60,295 bases of DNA from Rhodoplanes sp. (GCF_013377085.1 NZ_JACAAX010000042.1:1-60295), one strand, 5' to 3'. Positions 24,238-34,985 are shown, counted from the stretch's first letter. Program-made: numbers and translations. The notes: generated by a model not told the origin, from the sequence alone.

Positions 24238-24322
24238 TAGGGCGCAATGAGCGTAGCGAATTGCGCCGAAAAAGCCTTCAAAAGCCGTCGCTGCGCAATT
24301 CGCTGCGCTCATTGCGCCCTAC
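24238..24322. repeat. Palindromic element GTAGGGCGCAATGAGCG...ATTGCGCCCTAC, left copy
   Basis: An 85-base element with terminal inverted repeats of roughly 35 bases (GTAGGGCGCAATGAGCGTAG against its complement at the right end) around a short AAAAGCC-containing centre. A second copy at 26410-26489 lies on the other side of the ygiQ gene. The size and termini resemble a MITE or palindromic unit; no transposase is nearby. Confidence 0.85.
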
Positions 24323-24377
24323 TAGGACCACGAAGACTTGGTTGAACTGACGGGCTGGGGGCTTTAAGCCTTCTGCC

Positions 24378-26405
<2,028 letters not shown>

Positions 26406-26409
26406 CGCC

Positions 26410-26489
26410 GTAGGGCGCAATGAGCGCAGCGAATTGCGCCGAGAAGAACGCTTCTACCGGCGCAATTCGCTGCGCTCATTGCGCCCTAC
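26410..26489. repeat. Palindromic element GTAGGGCGCAATGAGCG...GCGCCCTAC, right copy
   Basis: Same family as 24238-24322 with a slightly shorter, different centre (GAGAAGAACGCTTCTACCGG). It begins four bases after the ygiQ stop and ends just before the stop of the convergent gene; its stem could serve as a bidirectional terminator. Confidence 0.85.
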
Positions 26490-26497
26490 GAGGCTGG

Positions 26498-26980
26498 TTA
26501 TTTGGCCGTCGCCGGGGCCGGCGGCGTGACATTGGCGGTGAGCAGGCGGATCTTCCAGGCCTCGCCGTCGCGGGCGAACATCATGCTCCAGCGACCGGCG
26601 CGCGACAGCGCCCCGCTCGGTCCCTGGCCGGCGAGCGTGTACTCGCCATAGGCCAGCGCCGCGGTGCCGACCGGCTGCGCCTGGTCGAGCTTGACCACCT
26701 CGTGGTTCCAGCCCTGCTTGAAGAAGCCGTCGTAGAAGGTCTTGATCGCCGCGCGGTCGGCCAAAACGCCGGCCGGCGTCACGAAGGTCCCGTCGGCCGT
26801 GAACAGCGCCGCCACCGCCTCCGAATCCTGCTTGGCGACGGCGTCCTCCCACGCTCGGCAGATCGTCTCGACCGACTGGCGCAACGCCGCGGTCGTGGGG
26901 TCGATGTTCTGGGCCGAAGCGTTTTGTGCAAAGGCCGGCCCGGCCAGCAGCACGAGGGCGACGAGCAGTGCGCGCAGCAT
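26498..26980 (-). CDS. Secreted SnoaL/NTF2-like protein (DUF4440-like)
   Basis: A 160-residue protein with a signal peptide (MLRALLVALVLLAGPAFAQN) and an NTF2-like cone fold: helix ICRAWEDAVAKQDSEAVAAL, then FTADGTFVTPAG, a second helix with FYDGFFKQGW, and strands ending WSMMFARDGEAWKIRLLTA. The same fold holds SnoaL cyclases, DUF4440 and ketosteroid isomerase; no catalytic residues can be assigned confidently. Function unknown. It is transcribed away from ygiQ. Confidence 0.85.
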   Translation of the reverse strand: MLRALLVALVLLAGPAFAQNASAQNIDPTTAALRQSVETICRAWEDAVAKQDSEAVAALFTADGTFVTPAGVLADRAAIKTFYDGFFKQGWNHEVVKLDQAQPVGTAALAYGEYTLAGQGPSGALSRAGRWSMMFARDGEAWKIRLLTANVTPPAPATAK

Positions 26981-27082
26981 GGTGTCCTCCCGGATCGAAG
27001 AATGCCGGCAGGGTAGGGCGGCGGCGCTCTTCGCGCCAGCCCGGAGTGGACGAGGCGGGAGTGCGAGGTGCGGCGGCGCCGC

Positions 27083-27460
27083 TCAGCTCTTGCCGTGCGA
27101 GGTCAGCGCCTCGTCGACCGCGACCCGGAGCTCGGCCAGCGTGAACGGCTTGGTGATCACGTCGTGGATCAGCGATTCGAGGCCGAAGGCCCGCTCGCGC
27201 TGGTCCGCATAGGCGGTCATCAGCAGGATCACCAGGTCCGGATAGTCGCGCGCCGCCGAGAGGGCGAGCGCGATGCCGTCCATCAGCGGCATGCGGATGT
27301 CGGTGAGCAGCAGGTCGAAGCGGCCCTGCTCGCGGCCGAGCACGTCGAGCGCCTCGGCGCCGTCGGCGGCCGCCGTCACGGCGTGGCCGTCCTGGGTCAG
27401 GCCGCGCACGATCAGGTCGCGCAGCGTGTCCTCGTCTTCGGCGATCAGGATGCGGGCCAC
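27083..27460 (-). CDS. Single-domain response regulator (CpdR-like)
   Basis: A 125-residue receiver domain with no output domain. The phospho-acceptor Asp is in DLLLTDIRMP, the acidic pair is AEDED near the N-terminus, the Thr is in LLMTAYA and the Lys in ITKPFTLAEL. Length and form match the CpdR-type receivers of alphaproteobacteria, which control ClpXP proteolysis of CtrA in the cell cycle. That identity is not certain: other single receivers share these features. I chose GTG 27460 (GAGG site) over the TTG at 27475. The next gene upstream ends 27 bases away on the same strand. Confidence 0.85.
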   Translation of the reverse strand: MARILIAEDEDTLRDLIVRGLTQDGHAVTAAADGAEALDVLGREQGRFDLLLTDIRMPLMDGIALALSAARDYPDLVILLMTAYADQRERAFGLESLIHDVITKPFTLAELRVAVDEALTSHGKS

Positions 27461-27487
27461 CGGGTCCTCGTCCAAAACAGTCGTCGA

Positions 27488-28423
27488 TCAGCGATCGCGG
27501 CGCGTGAAGAACCGCACCTGGATGTCGCGGCTCTCGGCCGGCGGCGAGGCCAGGCGGGTGCGGAACGGTTGCGCCTCGCCGGGGGCGAGCGCCGCCTTCT
27601 GGGGCAGCGCCGTCCAGGTATAGATCTCCGCGCCGCTCGCGTCGCGCGTCGAAAAGCGCAGCCGCGGCACCTCGATACGGACCTTGGCGACGTTGACGAC
27701 GACACCCTCGACGACCACGACGGCGACGTTGTCGGCCGTGTCCATCTCGATCTTGACGCCCTCGATGGCGAGCCCGCGCAGATTGACGGGCAGGCCGAGC
27801 TTGGCGAACAGCGAGGCGGTCTGGGGCATCGCCCGCACCACGTCGGCCCGCCAGGCCAGCACGACGCCGATCACCACCATCAGGGACAGGACGACCGTGA
27901 TCAAGCTCGGGCGCGGCAGCGTCCACTGCCGCTTGGGCTTCGGCTTGGCCTGCTCGCGGGCGAGCCGGCGTGTTTCGGCGGCCTCGAACTCGGCGTCCCA
28001 GTCGCGCGGCGGGGCATCGGGTTCGGCGAAGGGATCGTGCTCGGGCACGACCGAGGGGGCATCCTCGACGGTGCCGCGGTCGCCGGCCTCCTCGTCGAGG
28101 TCGACGGCGGCGTTTTCGCGCGGCGGCGGCGACAGGTCGTCCGGCCAGCCGTCTGCGTCAGTGCCGATACCCGTGTCGGGGCTGGTGTCGTCGGCCTGGG
28201 CGGTCGCGAAGGCGCCGGCGGGTGCAGCCGCAGCCGCAGCCGCAGCCGCAGCCGCGGCCTCGTTCGCCCGGCGGGTGGCGGCCCGGCCGGCCGCCTCCAG
28301 GGCGGCGGCGTCGGCGGCGCTGGCGCTCCACAGGGTCCGGCACGCCGCGCAGCGCACCTTGCGGCCGCTGGACGCGTCCGGAACCTCGTACCAAGCCTCG
28401 CACTGTGGACAGACGATCTTCAT
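27488..28423 (-). CDS. Zinc-ribbon (MJ0042-type) and DUF3426-like membrane protein
   Basis: A 311-residue protein. Residues 1-35 form a zinc ribbon (CPQC and CAAC pairs in MKIVCPQCEAWYEVPD and VRCAACRTLW). A low-complexity region follows with a 13-Ala tract coded by a GCAGCC hexamer repeat, and an acidic/Pro stretch. About residue 170-190 is a transmembrane helix (LITVVLSLMVVIGVVLAW). The C-terminal part resembles DUF3426 (LAIEGVKIEMDTADNVAVVV, then VRIEVPRLRF). The arrangement zinc ribbon then ftsE divergent is usual in Rhizobiales. Role unknown, possibly envelope-related. Confidence 0.85.
   Translation of the reverse strand: MKIVCPQCEAWYEVPDASSGRKVRCAACRTLWSASAADAAALEAAGRAATRRANEAAAAAAAAAAAAPAGAFATAQADDTSPDTGIGTDADGWPDDLSPPPRENAAVDLDEEAGDRGTVEDAPSVVPEHDPFAEPDAPPRDWDAEFEAAETRRLAREQAKPKPKRQWTLPRPSLITVVLSLMVVIGVVLAWRADVVRAMPQTASLFAKLGLPVNLRGLAIEGVKIEMDTADNVAVVVVEGVVVNVAKVRIEVPRLRFSTRDASGAEIYTWTALPQKAALAPGEAQPFRTRLASPPAESRDIQVRFFTRRDR
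28224..28258. repeat. GCAGCC hexamer microsatellite in the zinc-ribbon gene
   Basis: Five to six tandem GCAGCC-type units encode an alanine run. Copy-number change would alter the tract length in steps of two residues without frameshift. Confidence 0.85.
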
Positions 28424-28666
28424 GACACCGAACGCACCGCCTTCCCCAACTGCCCCATTCTAGCCCCGGCTTCGTTAATGATCCGGAAACCAAGTTGATG
28501 GCGCTCTGGTGGAGCGGCAGTGCTGCGATCCGAAGGCTTCGCCGGTGCCGACGTGCCGGCGGCCCCGGGTTCTAGTAAAAGGGAGCGAATCGCGCCGCGG
28601 GGGCACCCCAGGCGCGACGCGACGGGCGCGGAGGTCCCCATACGGCAGGGGGAAGCGGAGAACGGC

Positions 28667-29326
28667 TTGGTTCGGTTCGAGAATGTGGGATTGCGGTACG
28701 GGCTGGGTCCGGAGGTCCTTCGCGACCTGACCTTCCGCATCGAGCCGCATTCGTTCCAGTTTCTCACCGGGCCTTCGGGGGCCGGCAAGACCTCGCTCCT
28801 GCGTCTGTTGTTCCTGTCGCTCAAGCCGACCCGCGGCCTGATCACGCTGTTCGATCACGACGTCGCAACGCTCGACAAGGATTCGCTCGCCGTGCTGCGG
28901 CGGCGCATCGGCATCGTGTTCCAGGACTTCCGCCTGCTCGACCACATGACCACCTACGAGAACGTGGCGCTGCCGCTGCGTGTCCTCGGCCGCGACGAGG
29001 AGAGCTACCGGCACGAGGTCGAGGAGCTGCTGCACTGGGTCGGGCTCGGCGAGCGCATGGCGGCGCTGCCGCCGATCCTGTCCGGCGGCGAGAAGCAGCG
29101 CGCCGCCATCGCCCGCGCCGTCATCGCCCGGCCGCAGCTCCTGCTCGCCGACGAGCCGACCGGCAATGTCGATCCCAATCTCGCCAAGCGGCTGCTGCGG
29201 CTGTTCATCGAGCTCAACAAGTCGGGGACGTCGGTGGTGATCGCCACCCACGACATCGGCCTGATGGACCAGTACGACGCGCGCCGTCTGGTGCTGCACG
29301 AAGGGCGGATCCACGTCTATGACTGA
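28667..29326 (+). CDS. ftsE: Cell division ATP-binding protein FtsE
   Basis: A 219-residue ABC ATPase that with FtsX activates septal peptidoglycan hydrolases. Walker A is GPSGAGKTS, Q-loop VFQDFRLLDHMTTYENVALP, signature LSGGEKQRAAIARA, Walker B LLLADEPTGNVD and the His in IATHD. I place the start at TTG 28667 because GGAG lies six bases before it and the resulting N-terminus VRFENVGLRYG is the family start; longer readings are Arg/Pro-rich. A half CtrA-like TTAA occurs upstream (28474) but no full site. It overlaps ftsX by eight bases. Confidence 0.92.
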   Translation: MVRFENVGLRYGLGPEVLRDLTFRIEPHSFQFLTGPSGAGKTSLLRLLFLSLKPTRGLITLFDHDVATLDKDSLAVLRRRIGIVFQDFRLLDHMTTYENVALPLRVLGRDEESYRHEVEELLHWVGLGERMAALPPILSGGEKQRAAIARAVIARPQLLLADEPTGNVDPNLAKRLLRLFIELNKSGTSVVIATHDIGLMDQYDARRLVLHEGRIHVYD

Positions 29327-30290
29327 CCGGAACGCAGAAAGTCCGCGCCCCTCCGTCCGCCTGGCGTCCCTGGCGGGCCTGATGGCGCTGCTGCGGCGAC
29401 ACCCGCGCGAGACCCCGATCGTGCCGCGGGCCTCCATCGCGGGCAGTGCGCTGATCGCCGTCGTCGCCATCATGACGTTCCTCGCCTCGCTGACCACCGG
29501 GGCCGTCGTCGTGGTGCTGGGCGCCGCGGCGGAATGGCAATCCGACGTCGCCCGCGAGGTCACGGTTCAGGTCCGCCCGATGGCCGGCCGCGACATCGAG
29601 GCGGACGTGCTGCGCGCCGTCGACATCACCCGCAGCGCGGCCGGCGTCACGGCCGTGCGGGCGCAGGACAAGGCCGAGTCGGCGCGACTGCTCGAGCCGT
29701 GGCTCGGCTCCGGCCTGTCGCTCGACAGCCTGCCGGTGCCCCGCCTGATCGTCGTCCAGGTGACGCCGGGCCGCCCGCCCGACTTCGCCGCCCTCAAGGC
29801 GCGGCTCGCCGCCGAGATCCCGAGCGCCAGCTTCGACGATCATCGCGGCTTCTCCCGCAGGCTGCGCGCCATGGCCGACACGATGGTCGCCTGCGGGCTC
29901 GCGATCCTGGCGCTGGTGATGGCCGCGACCGTGCTGTCGGTCGCCTTCGCCACCCGCGGCGCCATGGCGACCAACCGGCCTACCGTCGAGGTGCTGCACT
30001 TCATCGGCGCCAAGGACGCCTATGTGGCCGGCCAGTTCATGCGGCATTTCCTGCTGCTCGGCCTGCAGGGCGGGGGGATCGGCGGCGGCGCCGCCGTGCT
30101 GCTCTTCCTGCTGCTCGGGCTGATCAGCGGACGACTGGTCGGCGGGTCCGATGCGGGCGCCCTGTTCGGTGGCGCCTCGCTCGGCTTCGGCGGCTATCTG
30201 GTGCTGCTCGCCCAGGTCGCCCTGGTCGCCGTGGTGACGGCGCTGACCTCGCGGCGCATCGTCCGGACGACCCTGAAGGCGGTGAGCTGA
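29319..30290 (+). CDS. ftsX: Cell division protein FtsX
   Basis: A 323-residue membrane partner of FtsE. An N-terminal cytoplasmic tail precedes TM1 (ASIAGSALIAVVAIMTFLASL). A periplasmic domain of about 110 residues (VTVQVRPMAGRDIEADVLRA onward) follows, then three more helices from about residue 190 (ADTMVACGLAILALVMAATV). NRPTVEVLHFIGAKDAYV in the cytoplasmic loop is a permease-type feature of the family. It forms an operon with ftsE and probably continues into the YdcF-plsC genes. Confidence 0.93.
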   Translation: MTDRNAESPRPSVRLASLAGLMALLRRHPRETPIVPRASIAGSALIAVVAIMTFLASLTTGAVVVVLGAAAEWQSDVAREVTVQVRPMAGRDIEADVLRAVDITRSAAGVTAVRAQDKAESARLLEPWLGSGLSLDSLPVPRLIVVQVTPGRPPDFAALKARLAAEIPSASFDDHRGFSRRLRAMADTMVACGLAILALVMAATVLSVAFATRGAMATNRPTVEVLHFIGAKDAYVAGQFMRHFLLLGLQGGGIGGGAAVLLFLLLGLISGRLVGGSDAGALFGGASLGFGGYLVLLAQVALVAVVTALTSRRIVRTTLKAVS

Positions 30291-30407
30291 GGCTCGCGCC
30301 GGCCGAAAGACAGGCGGTCGGCGGGCCGGTGGGAGGGCCGACCGGACCCGGATACGCCTTTCCACCGCCGAATTTGGCGATATTCTCGACCGCGGGACGT
30401 GACGAGT

Positions 30408-31166
30408 ATGGCGATCGAGGACGGACGACCGGCGCGAGAGGTCGCGGGCGACGCCCCGCGTGAGCCTCCGTCTGCGCGGCCGACAGGATCCCGTGGTCCG
30501 GTGCGTCACCACCCGTTGCGGCGCCTGGCGCTCGTCCTGCTCGGGCTCGGCGTCGCCGGCGTCGCCACCTTCCTGATCGGCTTCCTGTGGTTCGCCTGGC
30601 GGGTGCCGCGCGAGGAGGTGGCCCTCACCGTCACGGCCGACGGCATCGTCGCGCTGACCGGCGGCGCCTCGCGGGTCGTCGACGCGGTCGAGCTGCTCGC
30701 CTCCGGCCGCGGCCGCCGCCTGCTGATCACCGGGGTCCACCGCACCACCAATTCGAGCGAGCTCGCCCGCGGCGTGCCCGACTTCGAGCGCCTGTTCGCC
30801 TGCTGCATCGACCTCGACCACGAGGCCCGCAACACCATCGGCAACGCCATCGAGACGCGCCGCTGGACGCTCGGCCGCGGCTTCCGCTCGCTCGTCGTGG
30901 TGACCTCGAGCTATCACATGCCCCGCGCCATGGCCGAGCTCGGCCACCGGCTGCCCGGCGTCGCCCTGATCCCGTATCCGGTGGTGACCCAGGCGCGCGC
31001 CGAGCCGTGGTGGTCGAGCGCCGCCAACGCCAAGCTTCTCATGACCGAATACGTGAAGTACATCGTCGCGCTGGCGCGGATGCGGATCGAGCCGGTGGTC
31101 GATCTCGCCGAAGCCGAACAGCGCCGGCGCCCGGGACCGGCCGCGCAGCACGGACCCGCATCGTGA
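30408..31166 (+). CDS. YdcF-like DUF218 membrane protein
   Basis: A 252-residue protein with a basic N-terminal cytoplasmic tail, one TM helix (LALVLLGLGVAGVATFLIGFL) and a periplasmic/extracytoplasmic DUF218 domain. Conserved pieces are DGIVALTGGASRVVDAVELL, RRLLITGV, and VVTSSYHMPRAMAEL. Such proteins (ElyC/SanA/YdcF) are linked to envelope polysaccharide handling, but no reaction is established for this member. It starts 118 bases past ftsX and overlaps plsC by four bases. ATG 30408 chosen; GTG 30399 is an alternative. Confidence 0.85.
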   Translation: MAIEDGRPAREVAGDAPREPPSARPTGSRGPVRHHPLRRLALVLLGLGVAGVATFLIGFLWFAWRVPREEVALTVTADGIVALTGGASRVVDAVELLASGRGRRLLITGVHRTTNSSELARGVPDFERLFACCIDLDHEARNTIGNAIETRRWTLGRGFRSLVVVTSSYHMPRAMAELGHRLPGVALIPYPVVTQARAEPWWSSAANAKLLMTEYVKYIVALARMRIEPVVDLAEAEQRRRPGPAAQHGPAS

Positions 31167-31945
31167 TCGTCGTCCGCTCCGTCCTGTTCAACGTCGCCTT
31201 CTACGTCACCCTCGCGCTGTACCTGATCGCCGCGCTGCCGCTGCTGGTGTTGCCCAGGCGGGCCATCGTCGGCATGGCCAAGCTGTGGGGCCGCACCAGC
31301 GTGTGGCTCCTTCGGGTCATCTGCGGCGTCGGGGTCGAGTGGCGCGGGCTCGACCGCATCCCCCCCGGCGGCCTCCTGGTCGCATCCAAGCACCAGTCGA
31401 TGTGGGAGACCTTCGCGCTGCTGTCGCTGTTCGACAATCCGAGCTTCATCCTCAAGCGCGAGCTGACCTGGCTGCCGCTCTTCGGCTGGTACACCCGCAA
31501 GGCCGGCATGATCCCGGTCGACCGTACAGCCGGCCGCGGCGCGCTCCTGGGGATGGCGCGTGCCGCCCGCGTGCTGCTCGACCATGGCCGCCAGATCATC
31601 ATCTTCCCCGAAGGCACCCGCCGCGCCCCCGGCGCCGCGCCCGATTACAAGCCCGGCATCGCGCTGCTCTACGGCGAGCTCGGCGTGCCCTGCCTGCCGA
31701 TCGCGCTGAACACCGGCCTGTACTGGCCCCGCCGTCGCTTCCTGCGACCGCCCGGAAAAATCCTGGTCGAGGTCCTCGATCCGATTCCGCCCGGCCTGGC
31801 CCGGCGGGCGTTCCTGAAGCGCCTGCAGGAGACGATCGAGCCCGCCACGGAACGCCTCGTCGCCGAGGGCGAGGCGGCGCTCGCCGCCGCAGGGTACGAG
31901 CGCAGGCTCGCTCAGGTCGACGGCGTGTCGGCCGGGCGGTCGTGA
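31163..31945 (+). CDS. plsC: 1-acyl-sn-glycerol-3-phosphate acyltransferase
   Basis: A 260-residue membrane acyltransferase of phosphatidic acid synthesis. Hydrophobic N-terminus (LFNVAFYVTLALYLIAALPLL). Motif I is SKHQSMWETF, that is H-x4-E where most families have H-x4-D; this is common in alphaproteobacterial members. Motif III is FPEGTRR; KAGMIPVDR is motif II. GTG 31163 overlaps the YdcF stop (GTGA), indicating coupled translation. The 3' end overlaps the convergent chaC by 34 bases. Confidence 0.92.
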   Translation: MIVVRSVLFNVAFYVTLALYLIAALPLLVLPRRAIVGMAKLWGRTSVWLLRVICGVGVEWRGLDRIPPGGLLVASKHQSMWETFALLSLFDNPSFILKRELTWLPLFGWYTRKAGMIPVDRTAGRGALLGMARAARVLLDHGRQIIIFPEGTRRAPGAAPDYKPGIALLYGELGVPCLPIALNTGLYWPRRRFLRPPGKILVEVLDPIPPGLARRAFLKRLQETIEPATERLVAEGEAALAAAGYERRLAQVDGVSAGRS

Positions 31946-32553
31946 GGCGGCCGGGCCTCCGCCGCCGCGAGGCGGCGCGCGATGGCGTGGAGCTGCGTGT
32001 CGCGGCAGCCCTGCTGGTCCAGCTCCCGCACGGTCGCCAGCACATAGTCGCGGTTCGGCCCCGACTGGCCGTGGCCCTGGCGGACCAGATGGAGCTGGGC
32101 CGCGAGATCGAGCCGGCCGGCATATTGGGGATGGCCGCGGTCGACCGCATAGACCAGCGCCCGCACGCGTCGCGCGGCCTCGGCGTGCCCGCCTGCCGCC
32201 GGGGTGGGCGGGGGAGCGAGCAGGGTCACGGGCCGCAGGGTCTCGAGATAGACATGGGTCACCTGCTCGCGGGCCCGCAGATAGGCCAGCGTTTCGGCCC
32301 GGAGCGCCTTGTCGACCCGGAAGGCGATGCCCCGGCAGGTGCCGCCACGGTCGAGTCCGAGCACCAGCCCTGGCTTTTCGGGGGTGCCGCGGTGCACGAA
32401 CGAAAATACGCAGAGCGCGCGGTGCAGCCCGACCAGCCGGGCCGGGACGCGCTCGACGAAGGGGAAGCCCGGCCGCCACATCAGCGAACCGTACCCGAAT
32501 ACCCAAAGATCCTCGTCGGCGTGGTCGATTTCGGCGGTCTTCGTCACGGTCAT
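31912..32553 (-). CDS. chaC: ChaC-like gamma-glutamylcyclotransferase
   Basis: A 213-residue enzyme of the ChaC class that cleaves glutathione into 5-oxoproline and Cys-Gly. The signature YGSLMWRPGF is near the N-terminus (WVFGYGSLMWRP), with the catalytic-type acid expected downstream (LRAREQVTHVYLE). Start ATG 32551-32553 is chosen: the longer in-frame reading adds a 53-residue basic extension. Convergent with plsC, with 34 bases of tail overlap. It links to gshA at 7.4 kb through glutathione turnover. Confidence 0.9.
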   Translation of the reverse strand: MTVTKTAEIDHADEDLWVFGYGSLMWRPGFPFVERVPARLVGLHRALCVFSFVHRGTPEKPGLVLGLDRGGTCRGIAFRVDKALRAETLAYLRAREQVTHVYLETLRPVTLLAPPPTPAAGGHAEAARRVRALVYAVDRGHPQYAGRLDLAAQLHLVRQGHGQSGPNRDYVLATVRELDQQGCRDTQLHAIARRLAAAEARPPHDRPADTPST

Positions 32554-32729
32554 GGTCCGGGTGGCGCCGGCCTCGGGGCGCTCGGATTGCCGAAAACCGC
32601 GCCCGACGATCCCGGACCGGTTGACACCAGACTGCCACAAGGCTCGCCTAACAGCCGGTCCGGCCCGGGACAAGTCCGTCCCGGCGAGGTGCCGGGCGAA
32701 AATGCCGGCCAACCGCGAAAGGACCAGCC

Positions 32730-33884
32730 GTGAGGTCGATCGGAGACGAGCCCCTGCCGGTTCGCCGCAAGCGGCGGCCGTGGCTGATCGCCCTGCCGCT
32801 CGTCCTGGTGGTGGCGATCGGGCTCGGCTGGACGGTCTTCTGGTTCCAGGCCGCCTCGGTCAGCCGCTCCGTGCTGGCCGGCTGGCAGGCGAACGAGGCG
32901 GCGCTCGGGCGCACCTACAAGTGCGCCGAGCAGGACGTCGGCGGCTTCCCGTTCCGCTTCGAGCTGCGTTGCAGCCAGCCGACCGCCGAGCTGCGCTCGA
33001 CCACCCCGCCGGCTGCGCTCGCCGCCAAGAGCACCGTGGTGGTTGCCCAGGTCTGGCAGCCGACCCTGGTGATCGGCGAAGCGACTGGACCGCTCCTGAT
33101 CGGCGAGGTCGGCGCTGCGCCCGTGCTGTCGATCAACTGGTCGCTCGCCCAGGCGAGCCTGCGCGGCCTGCCGACCGACCCGGAGCGCCTTTCGGTGGTG
33201 CTCGACCGGCCGCTGGCGACTTCGCTGGACGGCTCGGCAGCCGGGCTGATCGGCCAGGCCAACCGGGCCGAGTTTCACGCCCGCATCGCCGGCGGCTCGG
33301 CTCGCCGCGACCCGGTGCTCGACCTCGCCCTGACGCTCGACCAGGCGTTGGCGCCGATGCTCGGCCGCGCTGCCGCATTGCCGCTCGACCTCGACATGGT
33401 GGGTGTGCTGCGCGGCCTGCCGTCGCTGTCGCCGCGCTCCCTGAAGGACACGCTGCGGACCCTGCAGGCGGCGAACGGCCGCCTCGAGATCTCCCGCGCC
33501 CGGGTCCAGCAGGGCGACATCGTCGCCATCGGCACCGGCACGCTCGGCCTGTCGCCGCGCGGCGCGCTGGACGGCGAGCTGCAGCTCACCGTCGTCAATG
33601 CCGACAAGCTCCTGCCGCTGCTCGGGGTCGATCGGCTGGTCACCCAGCTTCTGCCGCAGGCGACCCGCGACAAGCTCGCCCCCGGCCTCGACAAGCTCAT
33701 GCCCGGCCTCGGCAACGTTCTTCGCGGCGCGCCTGCGCCGGGCGGCGGGGCTGCCGGCGCGGAGGCGCTCGGGCCGTCGGTCGAGCTCGAAGGCCAGCGC
33801 GCCGTCAAGCTGCCGCTGCGCTTTTCCGACGGTGCCGTGCTGCTCGGGCCGTTCAAGGTCGGCCAGGTCGCGCCGTTTTATTGA
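32730..33884 (+). CDS. DUF2125 family protein
   Basis: A 384-residue protein with an N-terminal TM helix (PWLIALPLVLVVAIGLGWTVF) and a large extracytoplasmic domain of DUF2125. Recognisable parts: CAEQDVGGFPFRFELRCSQP near residue 65-85, AELRSTTPPAALAAKS, and the C-terminal LPLRFSDGAVLLGPFKVGQV. Two Cys in that stretch may pair. Start GTG 32730 follows AAAGGA with a spacing of seven. In other alphaproteobacteria the family often sits near chaC and tyrA/hisC; here only chaC is adjacent. Function unknown. Confidence 0.88.
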   Translation: MRSIGDEPLPVRRKRRPWLIALPLVLVVAIGLGWTVFWFQAASVSRSVLAGWQANEAALGRTYKCAEQDVGGFPFRFELRCSQPTAELRSTTPPAALAAKSTVVVAQVWQPTLVIGEATGPLLIGEVGAAPVLSINWSLAQASLRGLPTDPERLSVVLDRPLATSLDGSAAGLIGQANRAEFHARIAGGSARRDPVLDLALTLDQALAPMLGRAAALPLDLDMVGVLRGLPSLSPRSLKDTLRTLQAANGRLEISRARVQQGDIVAIGTGTLGLSPRGALDGELQLTVVNADKLLPLLGVDRLVTQLLPQATRDKLAPGLDKLMPGLGNVLRGAPAPGGGAAGAEALGPSVELEGQRAVKLPLRFSDGAVLLGPFKVGQVAPFY

Positions 33885-33894
33885 AATACCCCGT

Positions 33895-33998
33895 CATTCC
33901 GGGGCGCACCGAAGGTGCGAACCCGGAATCCAGCGGCAAGCAGCGAGCATGTGGGTGGATTCCGGGCTCGCGGACCTACGGTCCACGCCCCGGAATGA
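33895..33998. repeat. Intergenic palindromic repeat, CATTCCGGGG family
   Basis: About 104 bases, CATTCCGGGGCGCACCGAAG at the left and CACGCCCCGGAATG at the right with inner CGGAATCCA/TGGATTCCG arms, between convergent DUF2125 and murU genes. May terminate both. Confidence 0.88.
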
Positions 33999-34022
33999 CC
34001 GAGGATGGAGTTCCAGGATCGC

Positions 34023-34757
34023 TCACGCCGCGCTCGCCAGGATGGCCTTCTCGGCCGCCGCGATGGCCTCCGGGGTGCCGACATGCATCCACAGGCCTTC
34101 GAGCCGCAGGCCGAAGAGGCGGCCGGCCGCCTCGGCGCGGTCGAACAGGCGGGTCAGCGCGAAGGCTCCGTCGGGCGCGTCGGCGAACAGGGCCGGCGAC
34201 AGCAGCGCCACCCCCGAATAGACGAACGGCACCACCTCGCGCTCGGCGCGGCGCTGCAGGCGCCCGTCCGGCGTCATGCCGAAATCGCCGCGGCCGGAGT
34301 AGCCGATGCTGGCCGAGGTGGCGGCGAGCAGCAGCAGGGCGTCCATGGCGGCGGAGTCGAACATCTGGGCGAGCCGGTCCAGATTCGTCTTCACGCCGTC
34401 GATCCACAGCGTATCGGCATTGACCAGGAAAAACGGTCCATTGTCGAGCTGCGGCAGCGCCTTGACGACGCCACCGCCGGTGCCGAGCAGGGCCGGGCGC
34501 TCGTCCGAGATGACGATCCGGGGGCGGTGGCGACCGGCGAGGTGGCGCTCGATCTGGTCGGCGAAGAAATGAACGTTGACCACCGTGGTTTCGACTCCGC
34601 TGGCGACCAGCCGGTCGAGGACGTGGTCGAGCAAGGGCTTGCCGCCGACCGGCACCAGCGGTTTCGGCAGCGTGTCGGTCAAAGGCCGCATGCGGGTGCC
34701 GAGACCGGCGGCGAGGACCATGGCGTTTCGGGGGCGAGCAACGGCGGGCGACAGCAT
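34023..34757 (-). CDS. murU: MurU-like nucleotidyltransferase
   Basis: A 244-residue NTP transferase. The nucleotide-binding signature is LAAGLGTRMRPLTDTLPKPL, followed by VPVGGKPLLDHVLDRL, VNVHFFADQI and GTGGGVVKAL. The family makes UDP-MurNAc from MurNAc-1-phosphate in the peptidoglycan recycling route that starts with AmgK, whose homologous domain is fused in the gene at 36967. ATG 34755-34757 (AAGAGG) is the right start. Normally next to the tsaE/phosphotransferase gene; here PilZ and chemoreceptor genes lie between. The substrate is inferred from family and context. Confidence 0.85.
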   Translation of the reverse strand: MLSPAVARPRNAMVLAAGLGTRMRPLTDTLPKPLVPVGGKPLLDHVLDRLVASGVETTVVNVHFFADQIERHLAGRHRPRIVISDERPALLGTGGGVVKALPQLDNGPFFLVNADTLWIDGVKTNLDRLAQMFDSAAMDALLLLAATSASIGYSGRGDFGMTPDGRLQRRAEREVVPFVYSGVALLSPALFADAPDGAFALTRLFDRAEAAGRLFGLRLEGLWMHVGTPEAIAAAEKAILASAA

Positions 34758-34889
34758 CGGCGACCTCTTCGAGGGGCCCTTGTTGCACACGATTCTGTCG
34801 CGCGGCTCAACAGCAACCGAATCGGTGCGACCATGCGGACCGTGGCGGCTGGGGATGACGCGGCAATGACCCGGGACAGGAGCGCGTTC

Positions 34890-34985
34890 AGCAAAGGCGA
34901 ATTCCGGTTTGGCGTCCGAACGCACTCCAGATTTTAGAGTTGGAGCGTATTCTTCCCGCGAAACGCGAGCCACTTCGCTGGAAAC
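34890..34985. repeat. Hairpin-containing intergenic repeat
   Basis: CACTCCAGATTTTAGAGTTGGAG forms a short stem (CTCCA/TGGAG), flanked by a GAATTCCGGTTTGGCGTCCG block and a GGAAACGCT end. Composition and pattern are like a common Bradyrhizobium-type dispersed element. Copy number within the window: one. Confidence 0.4.

Noticed and set aside
28474-28477. CtrA half-site upstream of ftsE
   Set aside because: Only one TTAA; no partner at the required spacing.
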